64,000 nucleotides of DNA from JANQQC01 sp965262255 (GTDB lineage Bacteria > Pseudomonadota > Alphaproteobacteria > Caulobacterales > Hyphomonadaceae). Shown here one piece after another: positions 1 to 9,406 of this stretch. Position numbers and translations under genes: made by a program. The first letter of the stretch is position 1. Every line of letters begins with the position of its first letter. Where the stretch lies: contig OZ253505.1 in assembly GCA_965262255.1 (NCBI GenBank), positions 2,666,001 to 2,730,000 of the forward strand. The letters run 5' to 3'. The notes under the pieces are model-generated. The model worked only from the letters and a program-made list of their open reading frames with translations, ran no database searches and had not been told where the DNA came from.

Positions 1-2
1 CG

Positions 3-527
3 GTTGTTGACGATTGGGAAACTCTCTTGGATTCCACTCGAAAATCAGGTTCATCAGTCGGCGCGCTTATTGAGGTTAATGTCCGCGGTGTACCAGCAGG
101 ATGGGGAACTCCTGTCTATGGAAAACTCGATGCAGAGTTAGCGAGTGCAATGATGTCGATAAATGCTGTTAAGGCTGTTGAAATTGGTGCTGGAAAAAAT
201 GTTGTGGAATTCTCTGGGGAGCAAAATGCTGACAGGATGCGAGCGGGAGCCGATGAAGAAATTAGGTTTCAGTCTAACCATAATGGCGGAGTTGCTGGAG
301 GAATTTCAACTGGGCAAGACATAGTCGTGAGAATTGCTGTTAAACCCACGTCTTCAATTCGGACTCCGGTGGATACAGTTACACGCGAAGGTAAAGAGAC
401 TGAAGTCAGCACCACTGGAAGGCATGATCCATGCGTAGGGATTAGAGCAGTTCCCGTCGCGGAGGCAATGATGGCCTGTGTTCTAGCCGATGCAAAGTTA
501 AGGCATCGAGGGCAGACAGGCCTATAG
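3..527 (+). CDS. aroC: Chorismate synthase, C-terminal part (5' end outside window)
   Basis: Chorismate synthase makes chorismate from 5-enolpyruvylshikimate 3-phosphate using reduced FMN, the last step of the shikimate pathway in the cytosol. The reading frame is open from the first bases of the window, so the gene begins upstream and about 174 C-terminal residues are present. The family signatures are clear: an NHNGGVAGGISTG block that lines the flavin site and the late GRHDPCVGIRAVPVAEAM block. The TTG at position 27 is an internal codon, not a start. The protein ends normally about 110 bases before the next gene. Identification is by signature motifs and is secure. Confidence 0.95.
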   Translation, partial: VVDDWETLLDSTRKSGSSVGALIEVNVRGVPAGWGTPVYGKLDAELASAMMSINAVKAVEIGAGKNVVEFSGEQNADRMRAGADEEIRFQSNHNGGVAGGISTGQDIVVRIAVKPTSSIRTPVDTVTREGKETEVSTTGRHDPCVGIRAVPVAEAMMACVLADAKLRHRGQTGL

Positions 528-639
528 AAATTTGTCTCTATTTGTCGAAAAAAATCTTTCATTAAATCAATTGAACTTTGTTGCGGTTCATCCGTGACTT
601 TAACTTTTTAGAAGGTGAAAACTTCTAGGTAAGCTTTGT

Positions 640-1977
640 ATGACCGAACTCACAGTATTTGCTGTTATGGGATTCCTTTTTGCCTCGTATTCCGTTGTCG
701 GAAACGATGCCCTTCAGACTCTAGGTACATTTATTAACTCTAACTCGCGAATACGTTGGTATTGGCTGTTTTTGTTTGCCGCAACCATTCTAATCGTAAC
801 ATTTACAGTCGGCTGGGTGATTAACGACCAAGACCCATCTTGGGGACGATTAGCAAATACTGAGAAGTATCCTGAAGTGACTATTGAGTGGTACCACACC
901 TTGCCACCGTTAGTTTTGCTCCTAATAACAAGGCTTGGTGTTCCTGTCTCTACAACATTCATGGCTTTGACAGTGTTCGCTACCGTTGGCGGACTGACTT
1001 CAATGCTTCAGAAGTCATTGACGGGGTACGGATTAGCCTTTCTAGTTGGACTTTTCGTCTATCTCGCTATTGTGAAAACGTTAGAGAAACGCTTTCGAAC
1101 CACAAAATTAGAAGAAGATGCCCCTCGCGGACTAGCGTCAGCGATGGGCATCGTAATTGCCATATTTATATATTTTGTTCCTCCTCTTCTCACCGACGGA
1201 AACATTCGATATTCTGGCGCGGTTGCCCTAGCAATCGCCGGATTCGGAGTGTTAGTCGAAGTTTGCATACATTTCGCTACGCAGAGATTCGGGAAGATTG
1301 TGTATTGGTCAACAATGCAATGGATAACGACAGCCTACCTTTGGTCTGTCTGGTTAATTCAAGACTTTGCCAACATTTTCGTGTTCTTGCCTAGGGAGCT
1401 AAACTTCACTCACGGATTTTTTGCAATTGTAGCCATTACGATTTTGTTAGCCTATACCTTTTGGAATAGGGGAGGCCCTGTTCAGCGAATCCTTAAAAGT
1501 AAAACAGCAGTTACAGATATCCGGTCTGCGACATTAATAGATTTTGCGTATGCGTCACTGCTATTCTTGTTCAAAGAAGTAAGCGAAATACCAATGTCAA
1601 CGACGTTTGTTTTTCTCGGTTTAATTGCGGGCAGAGAGATTGGTTTTTCCATTGTTGAACAAAAACTCAAAACAATAAAAGCTATTCGAATATCTGTATC
1701 GGATGCTTCTAAGGCGTTTGCGGGTCTGATTATTTCGATCAACATGGCTATTGGGCTCCCCTTCCTAGCTCGATACCTTACAGAGTCTAACGTTCCATTC
1801 GAAGAAGTTTTCCCGTCTCCTTCTTTTCTAGTGTTCGTCATTGCGGCTAATGCTCTAATCGTTCCGATAGGATTTTTTCTAGCTAAACAAAAATCAAACT
1901 TTAGAATGATCCTTGCCTTAATGTTCTTGATTAGTGCAACGTTTAGTTTTTGGATGATACCGCCCGACTTGAGTTGA
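640..1977 (+). CDS. PiT-like inorganic phosphate permease homologue
   Basis: This 445-residue protein is almost entirely hydrophobic, with about ten likely membrane segments, and is an inner-membrane transporter. Two internal repeats show the PiT/PHO4 pattern. Near residue 22 there is GNDALQTLGT, resembling the GANDAANAVGT of phosphate permeases. PVSTTF (around residue 102) recurs as PMSTTF in the second half (around residue 318), like the PVSTTH motif of PiT. Family knowledge suggests proton- or sodium-coupled phosphate (or another oxyanion) uptake. The motifs are degenerate, so the substrate is uncertain. The ATG at 640 gives a protein of normal size. It stands alone between aroC and a small monooxygenase gene. 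Confidence 0.6.
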   Translation: MTELTVFAVMGFLFASYSVVGNDALQTLGTFINSNSRIRWYWLFLFAATILIVTFTVGWVINDQDPSWGRLANTEKYPEVTIEWYHTLPPLVLLLITRLGVPVSTTFMALTVFATVGGLTSMLQKSLTGYGLAFLVGLFVYLAIVKTLEKRFRTTKLEEDAPRGLASAMGIVIAIFIYFVPPLLTDGNIRYSGAVALAIAGFGVLVEVCIHFATQRFGKIVYWSTMQWITTAYLWSVWLIQDFANIFVFLPRELNFTHGFFAIVAITILLAYTFWNRGGPVQRILKSKTAVTDIRSATLIDFAYASLLFLFKEVSEIPMSTTFVFLGLIAGREIGFSIVEQKLKTIKAIRISVSDASKAFAGLIISINMAIGLPFLARYLTESNVPFEEVFPSPSFLVFVIAANALIVPIGFFLAKQKSNFRMILALMFLISATFSFWMIPPDLS

Positions 1978-2048
1978 TGTGCTATAATCGAGACATTGCC
2001 TCTTTAGATGCTTCTAAGTTGGAGGCAACAAAATTCTAGGAGAATTCT

Positions 2049-2339
2049 ATGATTGGTGTCGTTGCTAAATTAAGCATAAAGGATGGGAAGCAAGAGGAAT
2101 TTGAGAAAGTTGCTTTGGATTTGATGGCTAAAGTCAATGCCAACGAACCCGGTTGCATTACTTACAAACTGTATAAATCGAAATCCTCTGACACAGAGTA
2201 CACGTTTCTTGAGCAGTACGAGTCGCAAGATGCGCTAAAAGCCCACGGTCAATCGGATCATTTTAAGGCCGCTCAAGCGGGCTTAGGAGCGTGTTTAGCA
2301 GGTGCTCCGAGTATTGAGTATCTAGATTCGGTTGAATAG
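2049..2339 (+). CDS. Antibiotic biosynthesis monooxygenase (ABM) domain protein
   Basis: This 96-residue protein has the single ferredoxin-like ABM fold of the YgiN/quinol monooxygenase family. It opens with IGVVAKLSIKDGKQEEFE, has the central PGCITYKLYKS strand and the FLEQYESQDALKAHGQSDHF segment, where family members place their substrate-site residues. Relatives are cofactor-free dimeric monooxygenases acting on quinols or on reactive intermediates; the substrate cannot be read from the sequence. A good ribosome site (ctaggagaattct) precedes the ATG. It abuts the acyl-CoA dehydrogenase gene, whose ATG comes one base after this stop codon, so the two are likely co-transcribed. Confidence 0.85.
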   Translation: MIGVVAKLSIKDGKQEEFEKVALDLMAKVNANEPGCITYKLYKSKSSDTEYTFLEQYESQDALKAHGQSDHFKAAQAGLGACLAGAPSIEYLDSVE

Positions 2340-2340
2340 T

Positions 2341-3564
2341 ATGGACATTTCATTTTCTCCAGAAGACCTAGAATTTCGCGACGAGGTTCGTGATTGGATT
2401 GCTAGCGCATACACTCCAGAGCTTCGCGCTCGTAATGCCATGTCTAAGAATGGTTATCTTGATAAGGATGGCATGGTGGAGTGGCAAAAAAGATTGCACG
2501 AGAAAGGTTGGATTGCGCCAAACTGGCCAGAAAAGTATGGCGGGGCCGGATTTACCGCTTCGCAAAAGTTCATTTTTCAAATGGAATCGGCAATTGCGGG
2601 TACCCCCGCTACGTCGCCGATGGGGCTCTCGATGGTTGCTCCGGTTCTGATGGAATTTGGATCTGAGGAACAAAAAGCACAGCATTTACCGCCAATATTA
2701 AGTTCGGATGTTTGGTGGTGCCAAGGATACTCTGAGCCAGGATCAGGATCAGATTTGGCTTCATTGAAAATGTCGGCAGTGCGAGACGGCGATGATTATG
2801 TGTTGAATGGCTCGAAAATTTGGACAACGCATGCTCAATGGGCCGATTGGATGTTCTGTTTGGTTCGAACGTCTAGTGAGGGCAAACCTCAGCAAGGAAT
2901 AAGTTTTATTATTTTCCCGATGACCTTGCCGGGTATAACTGTCAGACCGATTCCAACTTTGGATCAACCGGCGGAGAATCAACAAGAGATTAACGAGGTC
3001 TTCTTTAAAGATGTACGTGTTCCAATCGCAGAGAGTCTGATCGGTAAGGAAAACGAGGGTTGGACATATGCCAAATACTTGTTGGAATTTGAACGTGGTT
3101 CTGCTTTCGCACCGCGACTGACTCGCGCCCTTAATAAGACAAAAGACATAGCGCGTTTGCAGGAAGTGGATGGAACGACATTGATGGAGGACTCAGACTT
3201 TTCGAGGAAAGTCGCCAACGTAGAAATTAAAGTTGAGAGTTTGAATGCAACCGAACTGAAATTTTTCTCTTCAATGATTGCAGGACAGAGAGCAGGCCCT
3301 GAAAGTTCAATGTTGAAATGCGTGGGATCAGAACTTCAGCAAGAAATATCTGAATTAGCGTTGGAAGCTGTGGGCGGTAAGAGTGGCCCCTTAGTTGAAG
3401 ATAGTTGGGCGCATTTAAGGGAAGGTTCAAACGTTTTCCTTCCACTAGATTCTGAGCTCGTTCCTGTAACTCCTAATTATTTCAACTATCGTAAGACTTC
3501 TATATATGCCGGTTCTAACGAGATTCAGAGAAATATTTTGGCAAAATTGGTACTAGGTTTGTGA
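2341..3564 (+). CDS. Acyl-CoA dehydrogenase family protein
   Basis: This is a 407-residue FAD-dependent acyl-CoA dehydrogenase, cytosolic, that introduces the alpha-beta double bond into an acyl-CoA and passes electrons to ETF. The N-terminal helical domain (FRDEVRDWIASAY) is followed by the middle beta domain with YSEPGSGSDLASL, which binds the flavin, and the C-terminal helical domain ends with the family signature YAGSNEIQRNILAKLVLGL. The chain resembles the FadE-type dehydrogenases that act on sterol side chains or branched acids as much as short-chain enzymes, so the substrate is open. I take the ATG at 2341 as start, since the alternative TTG at 2332 lies inside the previous gene. Confidence 0.9.
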   Translation: MDISFSPEDLEFRDEVRDWIASAYTPELRARNAMSKNGYLDKDGMVEWQKRLHEKGWIAPNWPEKYGGAGFTASQKFIFQMESAIAGTPATSPMGLSMVAPVLMEFGSEEQKAQHLPPILSSDVWWCQGYSEPGSGSDLASLKMSAVRDGDDYVLNGSKIWTTHAQWADWMFCLVRTSSEGKPQQGISFIIFPMTLPGITVRPIPTLDQPAENQQEINEVFFKDVRVPIAESLIGKENEGWTYAKYLLEFERGSAFAPRLTRALNKTKDIARLQEVDGTTLMEDSDFSRKVANVEIKVESLNATELKFFSSMIAGQRAGPESSMLKCVGSELQQEISELALEAVGGKSGPLVEDSWAHLREGSNVFLPLDSELVPVTPNYFNYRKTSIYAGSNEIQRNILAKLVLGL

Positions 3565-3862
3565 TTTGAGGAGGTTTTCGACAAATTAACTCCTAGTTTT
3601 TGGCAAATTATGGCCATTATGCTTTGCTATTCTTATCTTTGTTGGTGGTGAAGCGTAACCAGATTACTATTCTGAAACTTTTACTTTGAAAGAGTCCCTC
3701 CTTAGATTTTGGAGTTGGTTTAGGTTACGGTCAACGCGTTTCGTATAGCATTCTCTTACTTATCTTTGTATTTGGTTTGTTGTTCTTTCGTATTCATTGA
3801 GATTACGACCGAGGACTACAGATAGGAAGATATTTGTATTTTTTCGTCAGAGTTAATTTTTG
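3565..3862. other. Intergenic region before the Deg protease gene
   Basis: About 300 AT-rich bases with no credible reading frame. They probably carry the promoter of the downstream protease gene. I could not identify a convincing -35/-10 pair or heat-shock element. Confidence 0.4.
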
Positions 3863-5275
3863 ATGACTACTCGATTTACTAGTTTGATTTGGGCGATCCT
3901 ATTTGCGATTGCCATTCCGTCTTTGTTTCTGACTGCGCAGTCGAAGGAGCGCCGGGTTCCCTCGAGTAGAAGTGAGATGGAGTTAAGTTTTGCGCCGTTA
4001 TTGCGCGATGTAACTCCCGCCGTCGTAAACGTCTACACGACGAAAATTGTGCAAGTCAACACATCTCCTTTTGCTGGTGATCCGTTTTTCGAAAGATTTG
4101 GATTTCCGGGTATGATGCGAGAGCGCATGCAGAACTCGTTAGGCTCAGGTGTTATTGTCGGTGAAGACGGAATTGTCGTTACTAACAATCACGTTATAGC
4201 GGGCGGGCAAGATCTAAGAGTTGTTCTTTCCGACCGGCGTGAATTCCCAGCGGAACTCGTTCTAGCCGACGAGAAAACAGATTTAGCGGTATTGAAATTC
4301 GATCCGGGCGGAGAAAAATTACCGAAACTAGATTATGCCAACACCCGCGGTGTACAGGTTGGCGACTTAGTCCTAGCAATCGGCAATCCCTTCGGAGTCG
4401 GTCAGACAGTTACTTCTGGGATTATTTCTGCAACTGCTCGTACATATTCGGGCGTATCGGATTCTTCGTTCTTTATTCAAACGGATGCTGCGGTTAACCC
4501 TGGAAATTCTGGCGGTGCCTTGGTGAATACCAACGGCGAACTCGTTGGGGTGAACACAGCGATCTATTCGCAATCGGGTGGATCAAACGGTATCGGTTTA
4601 GCGATCCCTTCAGAAATGGTTCAGCGTGTTGTCGATGCCGCTGTAAATGAGGGTAGCCTACTGAGACCTTGGTTAGGGCTAAAAGGGCAGTCTGTGACAT
4701 ACGACATGGCGAAGGCGCAAGGATTAGATCGACCTGTGGGTGTTATGGTAACAGAGGTCTATGATGGTGGTCCGGCAGATTTAGCGGGTTTGCAGAGGGG
4801 CGATGTAGTTATTTCGATCGACAGACAAGAAATTTTTGACGATGCTGGATTGAAATTTTTTGCAGCAGTGTTTTCTCCAGGCGAACAGACTATTCTTCGC
4901 ATTTATCGCAATGGTCGTGAACGGAATATTAAGATTCGTTTAGCTCTTCCGCCGGGGACAGATGAAACTGATTTAGTCGTTTTAAGTGGTCAACATCCGT
5001 TTGCAGGTGCTGAAATCGCTTCTTTGTCTCCAGCGCTGGCTGAGCAATTGGGATTAGATTTGTTTAGCGAAGGTATTCTGGTAACGCGGATACAGAGGGG
5101 GGCTTACGCTTGGCGCGTAATAAAGCCGGGGGACATGATCATAAGTATTAATGGCAGTGTTGTTTCAAACGTTGATGACATCGTTCGTCTACTCAATGAA
5201 GCTAACGGGAGTAGGAATTGGCAGATTGAAATAGAGCGTAATGGGCAACGAATTACAGGAACTGTAATTCTATAG
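3863..5275 (+). CDS. degP: HtrA/Deg-family periplasmic serine protease with two PDZ domains
   Basis: This 470-residue Do-like protease degrades or refolds damaged envelope proteins in the periplasm. An N-terminal hydrophobic segment (ISSLIWAILFAIAIPSLFL-like, residues about 5-22) is a signal peptide or anchor. The trypsin-like domain carries the full triad: His in TNNHVIAGG (about 108), Asp in KTDLAVLKF (about 139) and Ser in NPGNSGGAL (about 215). Two PDZ domains follow (about 270-370 and 380-470). Length and domain order match DegP/DegQ; sequence alone does not separate them. ATG 3863 is preferred over the TTG immediately before it. It converges with the pyrC-like gene, whose end lies 20 bases away. 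Confidence 0.92.
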   Translation: MTTRFTSLIWAILFAIAIPSLFLTAQSKERRVPSSRSEMELSFAPLLRDVTPAVVNVYTTKIVQVNTSPFAGDPFFERFGFPGMMRERMQNSLGSGVIVGEDGIVVTNNHVIAGGQDLRVVLSDRREFPAELVLADEKTDLAVLKFDPGGEKLPKLDYANTRGVQVGDLVLAIGNPFGVGQTVTSGIISATARTYSGVSDSSFFIQTDAAVNPGNSGGALVNTNGELVGVNTAIYSQSGGSNGIGLAIPSEMVQRVVDAAVNEGSLLRPWLGLKGQSVTYDMAKAQGLDRPVGVMVTEVYDGGPADLAGLQRGDVVISIDRQEIFDDAGLKFFAAVFSPGEQTILRIYRNGRERNIKIRLALPPGTDETDLVVLSGQHPFAGAEIASLSPALAEQLGLDLFSEGILVTRIQRGAYAWRVIKPGDMIISINGSVVSNVDDIVRLLNEANGSRNWQIEIERNGQRITGTVIL

Positions 5276-5295
5276 ATATTGATTACTGTTGTTTG

Positions 5296-6573
5296 TTAGC
5301 GTCGAAACACTGTTTTTCCGTCAACAATCGTTCTCTTAACTTTCCCCGTCATCGAGCGACCATCAAACGGAGAGTTCCGGGATCGTGAGGATAAATCTTC
5401 TCGTTTGCAATGCCACGGCTCGTCAGGATCAAACAGAATAAGGTCTGCAGGTGCTCCTTTCGCTATTCGACCGGATTTAGAATCTATTAATTTCGCTGGG
5501 CCGCACGTCAAAGGTCGCAGGGCAGAGATTAAGCCTAAATCTCCGTTCGCGACGAGAGTCAGCATTGTTGATAGGGTTGTTTCTAGCCCCGCCGCGCCAA
5601 ACTCTGCTTCTTCAAACGTAACACGTTTGGATTCTGGGGGTTGAGGATCGTGCGCTGATACGACAGCGTCAATGTCTTCATTAGCAATTGCCGTGACCAA
5701 AGCATTTCTGTCAGTTTCTGATCGAAAGGGAGGTTGGACTTTGCAGTAAGTCAGGTAATCCCCGATGTCGAGTTCATTAAAAAACAAGCTGTACGCGGGT
5801 ACTGTTGCAAATATGTTTGGATTATTTCTCCGAGCGGCGTTTACTATTTCCACGCTTTTTGCAGTCGAAATCATGTCCGCAACGAGGTTACAACCCGAAG
5901 CTTCTGCTAATGCGAGATCGCGGTATAACTGAATCCACTCTCCTTCGGAAGGCGAACCGGATAGTCCCAGCCGGATAGCCGTTTCTCCGGAATTCATTAC
6001 TCCGTGACTAAGTGTATGATCTATTGGCCGGGAAGCGACCGTAACGTCGCAACTTTTGGCATAGGTCAGTATCTTTCGCATTACTGAAGCGTCAGAAATG
6101 GGTTGATCACCATTGCTGAAAAAAACCGCCCCGGCCTCTTTCATCAAACCGATTTCAGCAAGTTCAGAACCGTTAAGATTCTTAGTGAGCGCTCCTGCGA
6201 CTAGAATTTTAGGTTTTGCTGTGGCTTTAGCTCGTCTTGCAATAAATTCGACCAAAGCCATGTCGTCGATTGCAGGTTGCGTATCCGGCATAACGACCAT
6301 AGTTGTGACACCTCCGGCAACGGCTGATTCTCCAGCGGTCTTTAGAGTTTCGCGATGTTCGTTGCCAGGTTCTCCCGTTTTCACTCTCAGATCTATTAAT
6401 CCTGGGGAAAGACAAAGCCCACCAGCATTGATTGTTTCTGACGCGTCAGTTGGCTCTTCAAATAAGTGTTCGCCGAAATCGACAATCTTGTCTTCAAGGA
6501 TGCGTATTCCGCCGCGGCAATCAGCGCGCGACTCCGGATCTATTAGTCTAGAGTTGAAAATTACAGTAGTCAT
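5296..6573 (-). CDS. pyrC: Dihydroorotase-like protein lacking the HxH metal motif (PyrC-type partner of PyrB)
   Basis: This 425-residue amidohydrolase-fold protein belongs to the dihydroorotase family of pyrimidine synthesis. In active enzymes the first strand ends DxHxHxREPG with two zinc-binding histidines; here the region reads GLIDLRVKTGEPGNEH, so both histidines are absent. The rest of the family pattern remains (AGGVTTMVVMPDT, SAHDPQPPES, SGRIAKGAPADLILFDPD). Such PyrC-prime proteins are known to form the dodecameric aspartate transcarbamoylase holoenzyme with PyrB without catalysing dihydroorotate formation. Its ATG directly follows the pyrB stop, so the two are co-translated, which supports this role. 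A genuine dihydroorotase is then expected elsewhere in the genome. Confidence 0.85.
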   Translation of the reverse strand: MTTVIFNSRLIDPESRADCRGGIRILEDKIVDFGEHLFEEPTDASETINAGGLCLSPGLIDLRVKTGEPGNEHRETLKTAGESAVAGGVTTMVVMPDTQPAIDDMALVEFIARRAKATAKPKILVAGALTKNLNGSELAEIGLMKEAGAVFFSNGDQPISDASVMRKILTYAKSCDVTVASRPIDHTLSHGVMNSGETAIRLGLSGSPSEGEWIQLYRDLALAEASGCNLVADMISTAKSVEIVNAARRNNPNIFATVPAYSLFFNELDIGDYLTYCKVQPPFRSETDRNALVTAIANEDIDAVVSAHDPQPPESKRVTFEEAEFGAAGLETTLSTMLTLVANGDLGLISALRPLTCGPAKLIDSKSGRIAKGAPADLILFDPDEPWHCKREDLSSRSRNSPFDGRSMTGKVKRTIVDGKTVFRR

Positions 6574-7509
6574 TTATTGCCTCCCCACCAATGTATGAAG
6601 TACTGCCTCGCGAACGGCAACTCCCAGTTCGACCTGCTCGGTGATAACAGATTGAGGGCCATCAGCGACTGAACTGTCGATTTCCACCCCCCGATTCATA
6701 GGCCCAGGGTGCATTACGATTGCTTCCGGCGCGGCAAGTTTCAATCGTTCATTCGTAATGCCATAGTAATGAAAATACTCTCGATGGCTCGGTATAAATG
6801 CGCCGTTCATCCGTTCGTGTTGAAGGCGTAAGACCATCACAACGTCTGCGTCCGCAAGCGCGTCGTCAATTTTAGAGTGAATCGATTGAGCTCCCCATGG
6901 CTCAGGATTTTTCGGAAGCAACGTGCGCGGGCCACAAAGACGGACTTCCGCTCCCAATAAAGCTAAGGCAAGGGTTGTTGAACGGGCAACCCGGCTATGT
7001 ATAATGTCACCACAAATTGCGACCCTTAGTCCTTCGATTCGTCTTTTGTTTTTTTTGATTGTGGCGACATCAAGGAGACCTTGTGTTGGGTGTTCATGTT
7101 GGCCGTCGCCGGCATTCACGACTGCGCAATCAACTTTTCTGGACAATAATTTTACACCGCCAGAGGCAGAGTGACGAATTACGATGACATCTGGTCTCAT
7201 TGCGTTGAGAGTCATTGCCGTATCGATAAACGTCTCGCCTTTTTTTATACTTGAGTAACCGACATTCATATTTACGACGTGAGCGCCAAGTCTTTTGGCG
7301 GCAATCTCGAAGCTAGACATTGTTCTTGTAGAATTTTCAAAGAACAGGTTGATGACAGTTTTGTCTATAAGAGATTTGGAAGGTTGCTGATGGGAGGAGG
7401 AATAAAAGAAAGACTCGGCTAAATTTAATAGAATTTCGATATCCAATCGATTCAGGCCATCAATACCGAGTAAGTGATTTTGACTGAAGGTGTAGTCGGG
7501 TGTTGCCAT
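6574..7509 (-). CDS. pyrB: Aspartate carbamoyltransferase catalytic subunit
   Basis: PyrB condenses carbamoyl phosphate with aspartate, the committed step of pyrimidine synthesis. The carbamoyl-phosphate loop FFENSTRTMSSFEIAAKRLG, the HPTQGLLD substrate motif, and MVLRLQHERM and MHPGPMNRGVEI near the C-terminus are all present. I start at the ATG at 7509 (MATPDYTF), giving 311 residues, the usual length; the open frame upstream to 7620 has no conserved sequence. It heads a two-gene operon with the pyrC-like gene. I see no regulatory-subunit gene and no clear attenuator in the leader. Confidence 0.95.
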   Translation of the reverse strand: MATPDYTFSQNHLLGIDGLNRLDIEILLNLAESFFYSSSHQQPSKSLIDKTVINLFFENSTRTMSSFEIAAKRLGAHVVNMNVGYSSIKKGETFIDTAMTLNAMRPDVIVIRHSASGGVKLLSRKVDCAVVNAGDGQHEHPTQGLLDVATIKKNKRRIEGLRVAICGDIIHSRVARSTTLALALLGAEVRLCGPRTLLPKNPEPWGAQSIHSKIDDALADADVVMVLRLQHERMNGAFIPSHREYFHYYGITNERLKLAAPEAIVMHPGPMNRGVEIDSSVADGPQSVITEQVELGVAVREAVLHTLVGRQ

Positions 7510-8093
7510 AGAGAAGGTTTTCCATACTTGTGGAATAGATGATTCGAATAAGGCTGAGCGGGATAGGAGTTCCTGAAAGTTACCACAAATTATGGAGTAT
7601 CGACCGTTCTCTGCAAACAATTGTGTTTCTAGGTTAAAATCGGAAATTGCATGCTTGAAGGTCAGACACTCGCATTATGATTAAGAACGTGCTAAAATGC
7701 AGTAAATCATCCAAAATCTTCACGAAAGACTAGGTTGCAGTCGGCGTTAAGGTAAAATCCGTTAATTTTTTCTGTTAACAAGTCTTCGGACATCAAATAG
7801 ACCTGAGTATTTCTCTGCACTGCTCAACCAACTTTAACTTTTTATTGAGTCAATTATGACTAAACAAACTGAAGACTAGGTGGAAACACCAAAGCCGAAA
7901 CGTAAAAGCAGACTTTGAGGAAATGGTAGTAAATACAGCTCAAATAAAAACTCGAAAATGGACGAGTTTATAGAAGAGTACGGCGACGAAGAGGATGTTC
8001 AATCTTTATGGGGTAAGTGCTACGACCACGAGGGTGAGTAACTGCCCCAACAACTCCAGAGATTTGCGACGTTCTTAACCCTAAAAGGTCTCG
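7510..8093. other. Intergenic region between pyrB and the first DUF4143 gene
   Basis: About 580 bases. The right part holds a short reading frame interrupted by stops (separate entry). The left part should contain the pyrB promoter, but no box is distinct. It marks the left edge of the accessory island. Confidence 0.4.
7856..8041 (+). pseudogene. Short degraded reading frame with two in-frame stops
   Basis: Read from the ATG at 7856 the frame gives MTKQTED, a TAG, then VETPKPKRKSRL, a TGA, then a Lys/Asn-rich stretch and an acidic end (MDEFIEEYGDEEDVQSLWGK, CYDHEGE) before TAA at 8039-8041. The basic-then-acidic composition looks protein-like rather than random, so this may be the relic of a gene of about 60 codons. 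Alternatively only the last 27 codons, from an internal ATG, are real. I recognise no family. It converges on the DUF4143 gene that ends 52 bases further on. Confidence 0.25.
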
Positions 8094-9356
8094 CTAGCTC
8101 CACAACGCACTGACAGGAACTGCAAAAATTCTGTCTCCTAACGGAACAAGTTGATCTCCTAGATAAATGATTAGTCCTGTGAATTGGCGATTCCGGCCCG
8201 CTCCTTCTTGGGCAAACCAGCGCATATCGTCGATAACTTTCTTGCGAGGACTAGTAGATGCAATGATTTGAATTCCAACCAACTTCGTATCTCGTTCAAC
8301 AACCATATCTATTTTTCGGGAGTTTGAACTCTGCCAGTGATAGACTCCCACTTTCGAATTCAAGAATGGGATAGTTCGAATCAGCTCATTTACGACATAG
8401 CTTTCAAACACCGAGCCGAGCCGTATTGGGGAAGACCCAAGATCGAATGACCGCTCGGATAGTCTTCTGATCGCGCTTAGTAATCCTGAATCTGCAAAAT
8501 GGAACTTGGCGTTCTTGATATCTTTCCGATATTCACCGGAACTCCACGGTTCAAGTTTTACCAATAAGTTCAGCCTTTCCAGTATATCGAGATACTGTTC
8601 AATGGTCGCTCTAGATGTAAGCAAATAATTTGAAAGTAACGAAACATTAATTTCGATCGCTGTTCGAGCCGCCATCCGATTGATTAAACGACGAAATGAA
8701 TCGGGATTACATATGTTGAGAATATACCTAACATCTCGATCAATTACTTGGTTTATTAGTTCTAAGTATCTTCGTGATCGTGTCTTTAGAGGTAACTCAC
8801 GGATTTCAGGGAAGCCGCCTCTCAGAATAAAATCTATGACCTCTGCTCGTGAAAAACCTTGAGTAGGAATATCGTCTGGCTTTGGTGACGCTTTGAACCC
8901 CCATTCAATTAGTTTTGGTACAGGCACTCCATTAATTTCCGCGGCAGTTAGAGGCGGCAGTTCTACAGTCTGCACTCGTCCGGCTAACGAGTCAGTGACG
9001 TGCATCGTTCGATAAACGTTGGAAGACCCAGTCAGTAAGAATTGCCCAGTCCGAGGATTGGAGTCGACAATTCTTTTTAGTGCAAGAGGTAGAGTCTTTG
9101 ATCTCTGAGCCTCATCAATGATTACAGGTAATTCGGGCGATTGACTTAGCAGAGACGCAATCAGCCCGTATGCATGGTTCTCTATGCTGTTCAAAGTTTG
9201 ATCGTCATCTAACGTAATAAAATGCCCTCGTCCCAACAGTTCTTTCACCAATGTTGTCTTTCCTGCTTGACGAGGGCTGACAAGATTAACGATTCTGGCC
9301 GAATCCAAGGCTACTTCTATTTTGGAAACCATATGACGATGTATGTAAGGGACCAT
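8094..9356 (-). CDS. AAA-type ATPase with C-terminal DUF4143 domain (copy 1)
   Basis: This 420-residue protein has an N-terminal P-loop ATPase: Walker A SPRQAGKTT (27-35), Walker B LPVIIDEAQR (76-85) and a FLLTGSSN sensor (107-113). The middle is helical, with a winged-helix-like part. A DUF4143 C-terminal domain usually has a PD-(D/E)xK nuclease-like core. Here the core reads KIDMVVERD then GIQIIAS, so Asp350 is present but the Glu and Lys positions (363 and 365) are Gln and Ile, which suggests no nuclease activity. It is a clear paralogue of the gene at 20628, sharing motifs throughout and the same ending PVSALWS/PISALWS. A 23-bp tandem array lies just upstream of its start. The family's cellular role is unknown. 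Confidence 0.85.
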   Translation of the reverse strand: MVPYIHRHMVSKIEVALDSARIVNLVSPRQAGKTTLVKELLGRGHFITLDDDQTLNSIENHAYGLIASLLSQSPELPVIIDEAQRSKTLPLALKRIVDSNPRTGQFLLTGSSNVYRTMHVTDSLAGRVQTVELPPLTAAEINGVPVPKLIEWGFKASPKPDDIPTQGFSRAEVIDFILRGGFPEIRELPLKTRSRRYLELINQVIDRDVRYILNICNPDSFRRLINRMAARTAIEINVSLLSNYLLTSRATIEQYLDILERLNLLVKLEPWSSGEYRKDIKNAKFHFADSGLLSAIRRLSERSFDLGSSPIRLGSVFESYVVNELIRTIPFLNSKVGVYHWQSSNSRKIDMVVERDTKLVGIQIIASTSPRKKVIDDMRWFAQEGAGRNRQFTGLIIYLGDQLVPLGDRIFAVPVSALWS

Positions 9357-9406
9357 TCTAGTTAGCTTTCAATAGTAATATACGATAGTAGTGTCTAAAA
9401 TATTTT

